DNA from: Aspidiotus rigidus
Lineage: Eukaryota; Arthropoda; Insecta; Hemiptera; Diaspididae
DNA: 64,000 nt
NCBI GenBank assembly: GCA_035079385.1
Contig: JAVHKY010000029.1
Span: 13,206,001-13,270,000 of the forward strand
Reading direction: 5' to 3'
A program made the position numbers and the translations under genes. Numbering within the stretch: the first letter of the stretch is position 1; every line of letters starts with the position of its first letter. The notes under the pieces are model-generated. The model did no database searches. It had not been told where the DNA came from and saw only the letters and a program-made list of their open reading frames with translations. Of the stretch, positions 22,701 to 31,680 are shown piece by piece.

Positions 22701-22878
22701 AATAAAATAGGAGGAATAGTACAGCACGTAACAGATTAGAGAGTCCGGAACTAGAGTTTTATAATCAAAATTTTAGTCAGATGACTAGAGAAACACCACA
22801 ACGAAAAAGAGGTAGAACAGAAATAAAATGAAAATAAAATAAAACAAAACAAAATGAAAATAGAATAAAACAAAATAT
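22701..22878. repeat. Left inverted flank of the young PLE
   Basis: Reverse complement of 25236-25413. Contains an A-rich AAAATAAAACAAAAC segment. Confidence 0.93.
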
Positions 22879-22879
22879 C

Positions 22880-25037
22880 CTCCGCCGGTGAGCTATTAAA
22901 CTTTCCTCCGAACTCACCCCGGAAGAGTTTCTCAACCTCCAGTCTATCGCCAGGCGAAAACAATCAAGGCTTCACTCCCTCCTTCGTACAACTAAATTGA
23001 AGAAGCTCCAGCATCTATCCAAACCGAAAACTCCTCATCCGGCTCCTGATACCGACACTCCCTTCGCTCCTGCTGTCGTCAACCTATCGTCCACCCACTT
23101 CTCATCTCCTGAGCTTGACCTCCTCAAAAAAAGGAAAGAAATTCGCGTTACCCCCCACAAACCGGAAAGAAGCCCTCGAGAGCGTCCTCATCTCTGACCT
23201 GGCTACCGGTATTCGCACCGATAACCGCCTTAACGATGACAACACACGGCATCTCATTCGCGAAGCAATCGATCAACTAGGAAACACTAAATTCCCTCTG
23301 GTCCGGTGCTTTTCCTCCTTGAAACGTAACCTGCAACAGAACGACCTTACGCTGGTGAAAGCCGATAAAGGCGAAGCTGTTGTTATTATGCCGCGCCCAT
23401 TATACGAACAAAAGGTCACCGATTTCCTGGCTTCTGCCGGTGCCTCCAAAATTCCGTCAAAATTCGCCGAATACAACTCGGGAGTGCGTTCCGCCATCAA
23501 AAACGCTGAGCATATACTCCCCCACGAACGAAAATTCCTCCTACAAATGAACCCTTCACTGCCGCAACTATATGGGCAGATGAAGCTACATAAGCCAGAC
23601 CTATCAATACGGCCAGTCGTCGCCTTCTATTCCGACCCAACCTACAAGCTCGCGAAGTTCCTGACCAACTGGTTCTGTTCTGTGGCCGACTTCAATCCTC
23701 CTTATGCGGTTCGCAACTCCCTCGATCTCACATCAAGAATGTCCAACACAAATTTTCCTTCCGGATCGATACTAGTCTCCTTCGACGTCGCCAGTATGTT
23801 TTCTAAAATTCCGGTGGCGCGCACCATCCCCCTCCTCCTCCGGTTCCTGGAAAGACAGAATTTTCATCCGGACATCATCAACGAATTCCGCAATTTACTC
23901 CAAGTGTGCCTCTCTCAAAATGTTTGCGTCTTCAGGAAAACGACCTACAAGTTTCCGGATGGTCTTCCGATGGGAGGTCCACTATCCTCTCTGGTAGCAA
24001 ATGTGTTCATGAACTACCTCGAAACCTCCATCCTCAGCTCAAGCCCGTACGCCTCCCGAATACGATTCTGGGCTCGCTACGTCGACGGTGTGTTATGTGT
24101 CTGGCGTGGCCCTCTTCCGGAGCTACAACTCTTCCTCCAAGGACTCAACAATTTTGACCCCGCTATAAAATTCACGCTTGAAACAGGAGGAAACAGCATC
24201 AATTTTCTAGACGTCACCATCACCCTCATCGAAAAACATAACATTCTAAAAGCTAAATTCGGCATATTTAGGAAAGCTTCATTCACGGGCGTTTCAATCC
24301 ACGCGGACTCCTTCCATCCTCCATCCCACAAAATGGCAGCCATAAACGCAGCCATCCACAGGCTGATCCATTTTCCTCTAGATTACGTGGCTTTCGAACA
24401 CGAGGTTAAGCAAATTGAAAAAATTGCCAAGTTAAACGGCCTCGAATCTAACATCCGCCTCTTGGTCAGACGTAAACAACTCAAAAAGCTGCTCACCGAA
24501 CTCCCTCCCGACGAGCCACCCTCTCAAAAGAGCTCAACGTCCAGAACACGATGGATTCGCCTACCATACCTCGGGAGACCTACAGAAAAACTCTCCTCAA
24601 AGCTCCAAAGATTCAACTACCGAGTAGGCTTCTATCCAGTCAACACCTTATCTAACCTCTCCACCTTGAAGGATGCTGTACCACCAATGGATAAGTCAGG
24701 CATTTACCGAATAACGTGCGAATCCTGCGATGCTCAGTACGTTGCCCAGACCGGCCGTTCCCTCCGTACTCGCTTCCGCGAGCATAAAGCAGCCATCTCC
24801 AATGGAAAATACTCTGCTTTTGCTGAACATTGCACGGATAAAAATCACCCCGTCGATAATGCCGTCATCGAACTCCTTCACAACGCCGATAAAGGCCAAA
24901 GCATGAATCGTCTGAAAGAAACCGAGATCATTCGCTCTTCATCTACAAACTCGTCGACTCTAAACGACACATCATCTACCTTTCTTAATCCGTTCATTAA
25001 ATTCTACTACAACTTTAATCATCACTTCCTGTCTTGA
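22880..25037 (+). pseudogene. Penelope-like RT/GIY-YIG protein, one frameshift
   Basis: The main frame is open for about 640 codons to TGA at 25035. The N-terminal part (about 22880-23130, with LTPEEFLNLQSIARRKQSR and FSSPELDLLKK) is in another frame; the shift coincides with a seven-A run at 23126-23132. Motifs in order: LVKADKGEAVVIM, MKLHKPD, SFDVASMF, GLPMGGPLSSLVAN, YVDG at 24078-24089 where the family has YVDD, NSINFLDV, PSHKMAAI, and a C-terminal GIY-YIG domain reading GIYRITC...YVAQTGR. Loss of the second catalytic Asp and the YIG-to-YVA change suggest a dead enzyme despite the long frame. Confidence 0.92.
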
Positions 25038-25093
25038 CCTGATCCACTCGTTCAACCTTCTTTCATCTCCTTACCAGTTTCAACGCTTTTATT

Positions 25094-25150
25094 CAGTTCT
25101 CTCCTGATGATGATAGACGCCAGATCTATCGAAACCGGTCGAACAACTAG
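25094..25150 (+). ncRNA. Hammerhead ribozyme motif in the PLE tail
   Basis: Core CTGATGA at 25104-25110. One extra T is followed by stem II GATAGA/TCTATC (25112-25117 with 25125-25130, perfect 6 bp), then GAAA (25131-25134). Stem III is ultrashort, ACC/GGT (25134-25136 with 25137-25139), followed by the GTC cleavage triplet with C at 25140. Stem I has two inner pairs (25102-25103 with 25141-25142), an internal loop, and four outer pairs (25095-25098 with 25145-25148). The very short stem III and the PLE tail location match the known PLE hammerheads. Confidence 0.72.
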
Positions 25151-25235
25151 TCCTCGGAACTAATCTAAATTTATACTTTCGACAAATTCATCATTATATT
25201 ATTTTGACCAATTTTCCTTAATTTTATATTTTTTT

Positions 25236-25413
25236 ATATTTTGTTTTATTCTACTTTCATTTTGTTTTGTTTTATTTTATTTTCATTTTATTTCTGTTCT
25301 ACCTCTTTTTCGTTGTGGTGTTTCTCTAGTCATCTGACTAAAATTTTGATTATAAAACTCTAGTTCCGGACTCTCTAATCTGTTACGTGCTGTACTATTC
25401 CTCCTATTTTATT
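25236..25413. repeat. Right inverted flank of the young PLE
   Basis: Reverse complement of 22701-22878, one mismatch (in the GAAA(A/G)TAGAAT segment). Confidence 0.93.
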
Positions 25414-25449
25414 CGAATGGCTCGTAGTCACGAGGAAAACATTCAAACT

Positions 25450-25802
25450 GTGGTATTTATAAGTTGGAATGTAGGGATTGTGGAGGCTTTTATATTGGTG
25501 AGACCAACCGCCAAATGAAAGTTAGAGTAGCTGAGCACCTGAAGTCTTGGAAGAAGAGACACTTAGGGGAGTCAGTTTTTGCTGATCATTTAATAAACAG
25601 TGGCCACAGCTTCCGCGAGGGATCCGAAAAGCTCCTCCATAAGGAAAATTCCTACAGTAAGCGCATTGCCCTCGAGCATATAGAGATAATGCGTCATCTC
25701 AACACCGATGGTATCACTGTACTCAAGTCGTACATTCCGGAAGATGGCCTGATTGAACTGGTTTATGATTCACACCGCGATTTCTCGTTTGGCCAATCTT
25801 AA
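25450..25802 (+). pseudogene. Older Penelope-like element, right part (GIY-YIG domain)
   Basis: An open frame beginning GIYKLECRDCGGFYIGETN, then VRVAEH and ADHLINSGH, ending FSFGQS at the TAA at about 25800. Both GIY and YIG, the Arg and the Glu-region motifs of the endonuclease look intact. It joins the 22316-22697 part once the younger PLE is discounted. Confidence 0.9.
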
Positions 25803-25848
25803 TACCTTGTTTTTTTCTCTGCTGTTCGTCAGTTGCTTTCAGTTCAGG

Positions 25849-25890
25849 CTCGATGATGGTTTATTAACTGAAAGCACTCGTCGTTTATAT
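25849..25890 (+). ncRNA. Weak hammerhead-like remnant in the older PLE tail
   Basis: CTCGATGATG (25849-25858; one base longer than the CTGATGATG seen in the young PLE), GGTT/AACT stem II and GAAA (25870-25873), with a GTCG triplet near 25880. The stem III pairing is poor, so this is suggestive only. Confidence 0.3.
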
Positions 25891-26660
25891 TTTTTCTGCC
25901 GTTTGCATTGTTTGCTCTCCCTTCGGAGTATTCGTCCTTTCGCGTTTAAGATAGATAATTTTCGTTCGGACCCCTTCGGCCTCATCAAAACTGAGAAAAA
26001 GCGACCTACGAAATGTTTGCCGGAAAATTAAGAGATAATTAAAAAGAGAAAAGAGAGGACAAAATAGAGACGATAATGACGACCGAGAAACGGAAGATTA
26101 CTCAATTTATAATTCGCATCTCACCAACCAACAGGGGTTGTTACAGCGAATATTACATTAGGCAACGTCGATCTCGATGGTCGCCCTTGATAGGGGTATT
26201 TTTTCCACTTAATTCGTTAATGAAAACGGCCGAAAGAGAAAATAAAAAGCGGTTATCCGTTTGAAAACGATAAAAATTTCAACTTCTGGTCGATACTCGT
26301 TATTAGCCGATAATATCTCGTTATATCTAGCGAGAATTGAAACAAGACGTGTCTGAGTCGTTGAGGTTAACGAGCGCGCAGTTTCGAATTTCGCTATAGC
26401 GCCACTCTCGTTATAGAAAACACGTCTCTTTGATCCAGGGTTTTTCTTAATATAAAAATGTAAATTTTTGTTCGTCCCTACGAACGTTTGGGTTTCACAC
26501 GTATACAGTATATATACTTATTCCGAAGCTAAATGGTAATTTTCCATTTTCAATTTTTATTGATACCGTATAAATGAACCGCGTTAAGGTTGACAGATAC
26601 GCGTGTAAAGAAAACGTTCTCGGAGAGCTTTGCTCTTTTTTCTCGACTCTCTTCTCTTTT

Positions 26661-26693
<33 letters not shown>

Positions 26694-27645
26694 GGAGGAA
26701 TTGAAATCACCCTACTGTGAAGCTGTACGTATAGTTATTCGCCAGGATTAAAGTTCGCCATAATTTTTGCGCGCTCAATTAAGAAAGTCTGTAAAACGAT
26801 TCGACGTTTAAATTAACTTATTAACCGAGCATTTTATTTCGCCGAGCTGTACACCGACTCGAGTAAGTCGGATGCGTTGATATTAAAAAGTGACTGGCTC
26901 GTTGCCAATATTTAAAATGAAATTATAAAATATATCGCGAGAGAGAAAGAGAGAGAATTAAAAAGTTTGGTAACGGTAACGTCTTCGTGGTTCACGATGT
27001 CCAGTACATATAATTTATGAACCTGATTTTTGCTTTGTATAAGAGTACAAAAACATTCGCGAGACGAGGTTACAACTTTCTGGCAAAGAGGAAAATTTTT
27101 AAAATCTCTCTCTCTCTCGCTACTGCCCTCAAATACATAACACGTACACTCCCATAATCTTCCTTCATTTCGACGAATTTATCCTAATCTTGGTCGATAT
27201 CATCACGAGCGGAGACCAAACGACCGCGTAATATTATTCTGCTTTACTGCATGGAGACTTTCTAGCAATTTACGATGCCTCAGGTCTCGTTTTAATGACG
27301 TTATTGTAGAGCGAGCAAGAATCATTTCCTGTCGACAGCTGACAGTTGGAAAATGATTTTACAGAGCTTTCCCTCTCAATCATCAGCAATGGCTCCTTAA
27401 GGATTTCTACCCTCTGTTTCCCCAAGTAGAGTTTTCAGTAGGGGAGCCTATTTTATGGACAGAGATTTGTCCGCAAATATCCATGGTTGATCGTCCGTAC
27501 GTCATAAGATTGTACTTCCAGTTGGAGGGGGGGGGGAGGGCGATATATCTCTTTTTTACGAGCTATTCCACTAGACAGGGAGTTATTAGCTCGGTAAGAA
27601 GTATCTAAGTTGAATGGATTTGTAATAGGATATGGACCGGAGAAC
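25891..27645. other. No gene seen; TC microsatellite
   Basis: AT-rich DNA with a pyrimidine dinucleotide run (TC)n at about 26661-26694, a short GA-rich run near 26940, and a G run at about 27520-27535. No protein-like frame. Confidence 0.5.
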
Positions 27646-27649
27646 GTTT

Positions 27650-29100
27650 ACTTAGTTGTTGAGAGGGCAGACGAGACTAGAGGGACAGGAGAAAATATGA
27701 TTGACGAATAACTCATCAACATGGCAATATTGGCATGAGGAAAGGGGGCAGAGAGCTCAAGAAGAAGGAAGTAGTGAGTTAGGCGGGTGTACCCAATATT
27801 TAGTCGAGCTACAAATATTTCCTCACGGCAAGGAATGAATTGAATATGACCAGAGGATCGGTGATTTTTCAATCGAAAAAACTTTATTAAAAACCAGAGC
27901 CAGTACCATGATGCGATGATTGAAGAACTATAATAAGATTTCAAGTCATAGGCGGAGAGGGGGTACGGTCGATGGTTGAGGAGGAGAGCAAAACCTGCTT
28001 GGCTGTTAGGTCCACTGCATTGTATTCTGGAAGGCCGATGTGTCCAGAAATCTGGAAGAAGGCAATACAAACAGGGTACAGGATGAGAATGCATTGAAAG
28101 AGTAGGGATCTTGTATGGCTCGGAGAGATGAGGAAAAGAGAAGGAGTTTACTAAGACATGGGAGAAGAGACGAGTGATTAAGGTAGGAATAGATGGCAGA
28201 TAATTCACCGAAATATACATATTATAGACGCAGAATTTTCTCCATTGTTGAAGAAGGGGGGGCCAGTTTTGGAACCCGATTCGGATCCACCAGTAAAGCA
28301 TAGGCCGGTGTGGGAGAGAAAATCATCATCAATTATAGCTGTGAGGTGTTTCAAATAAATTAAGCTGAGCGATTTTGGTAAATCAGATAGTTCGAAGCAT
28401 ATATGAGGCGTCTTGGATATCCAGGAAGGGGGGAGTGGATAGGAAGAAGCATAAGTTTGAGACAATTGTCTACATAGGATTCTAATATAAGAATTACTGG
28501 ATTTTGGGAACTGAGGTGGAGTAGAAAAGTAATTAGTTGGGGAAACTGAGCCATAGACTTGGCGAAAGACAACCTTATCGCATAGGCAAGCGTAGGGCTG
28601 AGACGTAGAGTACCTAGGGCTACATGTAGGCTAGCAGATTATATGGAATCCAGTAATTTTAGGGACCTAGGGCAGAGACCCGTAGTCCAGTTGAGAGCGA
28701 ATTACGAAATCGTATAGCTGACGGAGGAGCTGTTTGCGACTGCAACCAGTGTGGTCGTAACCAGTAGGACAAATATCCAAAGAAATTCGGTGAGTTTAAG
28801 CATTTTAGTTTCAGGGTTCAGGAGTATTTGAAATCGAAGGTAAGGAGGTAAGGCCGAGAAATTTGGTAAAGGATTGAAGGCAGATCCGGAAGCTCTGGAG
28901 GACGAGGAGAAGAGGAAAGACGTGAGTGCTTTTTGGGGAATGTAAGTAGAACGAGTTTTTTGCTAGAAAAACGAAAGCCACGATCCGAGACTCATGAGGA
29001 TACCTTATAGAGGAAGATTGCAGAAGACGAGCAGCTCGTTTAGAATTGATAGAGGTGAGGGAGACACTGGAATCGTCAGCATTAGATAAGTTTATGGCAA
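27650..29100 (-). mobile_element. RNase H-bearing LINE fragment, decayed
   Basis: On the minus strand, from high to low coordinate: the end of the RT (LKLLDSI...LHVALGTLRLSPTLAYAI, about 28660-28560), an RNase H start (FTGGSESGSKTG...FFNNGENSAS, about 28305-28230; the family's TDGS Asp reads Gly), an ISGHIGLPEYNAVDLTAK stretch (about 28045-27995), and the terminal FVARLNIGYTRLTHYFLL motif (about 27815-27765). Many stops and frameshifts. Same superfamily as the LINEs at 11.4 and 61.4 kb. Confidence 0.82.
28809..29033. repeat. 225 bp direct repeat, copy 1
   Basis: Matches 30843-31067 with only a few differences. On the minus strand it encodes a LINE RT segment (SFTKFLGLTSLPSIS). Confidence 0.9.
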
Positions 29101-29428
29101 TCGAGAAAGAGGAACACTACTAACTTGTGCCTAAGCGATGCCATTCTGGATGGAGTGGAGGGAAAAGTAGAGGTTATGAATTTGGACTGATACGGATCTG
29201 GTATGGAAAAAGGATTCGATTTCAAATAATTATAAGAAAATAAAGTGTCACCCAAGAAAGGCGTCGTATAAGTCGAAGAAATGATCTAAGGATTTTTACG
29301 GAATGATTCTTCAATTTGGAGGTCGATGTCAGAAGTGGCTAGTCAAGTGTTACGACCGTCTTCGATAGAAATTGTATTGGCTGGGAGATGAAATGTTGTC
29401 AGATTCAAGGAACCAAAAAATGAAAACG

Positions 29429-29687
29429 ACGGCTTCCTTAACGAAGTTAGACGAGGAACGCAGGGAATCTGTTTTATGAGTCAAATGGGATTTGGTATTG
29501 AAAATTCAAGGAAGCCTAGACCTAGATAAAGCTGGTATAAAGAAGGCCTAGTTTGAGAGTCTAAATTTTTCTCGAATCTCCAGCTATATATGATAGCGCG
29601 ATAGTCGAAATTTTTCCAAGTTTTTGCTGGACGGCGAACGGCACCGCAAATTTCTCAAAAAGCCCCCCATAAAAAAGGTTCCCTGTT
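29429..29687. mobile_element. Short copy of the fold-back family
   Basis: 259 bp with the same left end (ACGGCTTCCTTAACGAAGTT), GGTATTGAAAATTCAAGGAAG, a single ~46 bp unit in reverse orientation, GCTGGACGGCGAACGGC, and the same right end (AGGTTCCCTGTT) as the 18-19.9 kb element. It is the simplest member seen in this window. Confidence 0.85.
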
Positions 29688-29793
29688 AATAATCTTCTAT
29701 TGAAGATTTTTCGGAGTAGTTTACTTACAGCAGAATTTAGGGTGGAAGGACGATAGGATGAGGAAAGGGAGGAATTTTTAAAGGGCATTAGAA

Positions 29794-30301
29794 CAGGGTG
29801 TCCACTTTTTCTCTGAAATCAAATTCCCTGACTTTTCCAGAACTTTTTCAGGGTTTTCCAGAACATAATCTCCACTGAAAAGCAAAAAAGAAAAAAAAAA
29901 ATGAGATGCCATTGCAGTCGTCCTGAGTCCCCTAGAGCTTGAAGTTTTTCCAAGTCCTGAAAATCATGACGTGACAACTTGAACGCGCTGCAATTTCAAG
30001 GAAGCCGACGTCTTTCCAAGTCCCCCTCCTATCATTATATAGCTCGGAGGTAGGAATTTTTCCAAGTCCCCCTACCCTCTCCGTGACGTCATCAACCTCG
30101 CTCGCGCTCGCGGACGAAAATTTCCTGCAAGTACCCCCAACAAAAGGCATAGCGGGTCCCCGTTAAAAAAAAAGAGGGAAAAACCTCTTAGCTCGAACTT
30201 TCTTTGACGTATCTCAAAAAATTCCCTGACTTTGGGTAAAATTCCCGAAATTCCCTGACTTTTTCCTGACTTCCAGATTTTCCAGACAAGTGGACACCCT
30301 G
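29794..30301. mobile_element. Non-autonomous DNA transposon, CAGGGTGTCCAC ends, 5 bp duplication
   Basis: 508 bp. The terminal inverted repeats are CAGGGTGTCCACTT at both ends, followed on each side by CCCTGACTT-type subterminal repeats. TAGAA flanks both sides (29789-29793 and 30302-30306). It contains a piece of the fold-back family (about 30000-30165). No transposase. A CAGRG terminus with 5 bp duplications is compatible with hAT5-type elements, but the class is not proven. Confidence 0.82.
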
Positions 30302-30306
30302 TAGAA

Positions 30307-31075
30307 TTTGGAGGACGATGACTAGTTTTCAGGCTAAGGAGTTTAAGCATTGGTATAGGGTGGAGTTCAAGAGTAGAAGAGTTGGGGTGAAGATTTTTGA
30401 GCATGAAGGTGTAAATGAAAGATTTTTCTCAGGATTTTGCGGATGAAGGGGTTGAGTTTAAACAGGGTGATAGGGAGGTTATAGGAAAGGAGAGTGAGGT
30501 TAGAGTCCAAGGAGCTGGGTAGAGCCCGGCTCGGGATCTAAGATTGAGAAAATGGTTATTGTACTTTGAGTCAGCTGATGAGAAATAGGAAAAGCAAAAA
30601 GTTCAGAAATATCCTAGCCGAGATAAACGGTAGTGGGGTCAGATTTGAATTTGAGATGTAGTACCCGCTAACCGCTGGAGAGAGACATGAGGGTTTGTTG
30701 ATACTCGCAACGAATAAGCTCGAAGACCGGTTTTTGGCTTTTAAGGTACGGGATCTATCTGCCAAATAGCGTCCTTAGCTGATGACTTCATTTTAGAGAC
30801 CTGGTCTCTCTTTACTCAGAACATAGGTTAGATGACCAATGCTTTCAGGGTTCAGGAGTATTTGAAATCGAAGGTAAGGAGGTAAGGCCGAGAAATTTGG
30901 TAAAGGATTGAAGGCAGATCCGGAAACTCTGGAGGACGAGGAGAAGAGGAAAGACGTGAGTGCTTTTTGGGGAATGTAAGTAGAACGAGTTTTTTGCTAA
31001 AAAAACAAAAGCCACGATCCGAGACTCATGAAGATACCTCATAGAGGAAGATTGCAGAAGACGAGCAACGAGTGT
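30307..31075 (-). mobile_element. LINE reverse transcriptase fragment, decayed
   Basis: The minus strand encodes SFTKFLGLTSLPSISN (about 30910-30850), the segment just after the RT palm, within the second copy of the 225 bp repeat. Further down it encodes short hydrophobic frames without motifs. It probably belongs with the 27.6-29.1 kb LINE. Confidence 0.6.
30843..31067. repeat. 225 bp direct repeat, copy 2
   Basis: Matches 28809-29033. Confidence 0.9.
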
Positions 31076-31179
31076 ATACCAAGCTATAAATCGATATTAA
31101 AAGTCGATATATGCGCTAAGGTGTGTTAGTGCCTACCGCACTATCTTGCGTCCAATCGAGCTCCTTTCTGAGTAGAGAG

Positions 31180-31680
31180 CGGTGGTGTTCAGAGCAAAAA
31201 TTTACGGGTCAAACAGAAGGCAAGACGCTCCTTGCTTCAGAAATGGAAGGCAAGAATGTACGACTTGTGTATCAATAAGCGACCTTCATGAATGGATGGG
31301 CCGAGATCATGGTCACCTGAACTTTCACCTGACGCAGGTGTTAATGGCTGCTTCAACAAGTACTTTCACAAGAAGTTGGGAAAAGTTGAGCAGACGACGT
31401 GCTCGCACTGGAACCATGGACGGGATGATGGACCCTTATTAGAGTGTGAGGTATGGAAGCGTAAGCGGGGCGAGCTCAGTCGGTATCTTCATGAGATTGA
31501 AGTAGGTCCGAGTAGCCCGGTAACCACCATTCAGGGGTTCTGAGAACCAGGTGTCTGCATTTGCAGCCACATAGTCATGAAGAAGAAGAAGGTGGGCCTG
31601 GAGTAGAATAGGCAAATGCAGAACCACGCTATAGCCTACGCAACTCCGGTGTGTCATCCACAGGTAGATGCGCAATTGAG
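31180..31680 (+). mobile_element. R1/I-type LINE C-terminal fragment
   Basis: Translation in shifting frames gives DLHEWMGRDHGHLNFHLTQVL, then GCFNKYFHKKLGKVEQTTCSHW and LLECEVWKRKRGELSRYLHEIE, then ICSHIVMKKKK. This is the order of the C-terminal Cys/His region of R1-like LINEs (FHLTQVLTGHG.F..YL...C..C......H..FEC..W...R). Two frameshifts are apparent. Plus strand, unlike its neighbours. Confidence 0.78.

Larger units (their letters stand above)
22701..25413 (+). mobile_element. Young Penelope-like element nested in an older one
   Basis: Bounded by 178 bp inverted repeats (22701-22878 and 25236-25413) that differ at one position by eye. The near-identical sequences GTGGTGTTTATAA (22685-22697) and GTGGTATTTATAA (25450-25462) flank the insertion, consistent with a target duplication. 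About 36 extra bases lie between the right arm and the right flank. The element carries one almost intact ORF and a hammerhead motif downstream of it. Confidence 0.88.

Noticed and set aside
23906..24157. Alternative frame inside the PLE ORF
   Set aside because: Shadow of the real reverse transcriptase frame.
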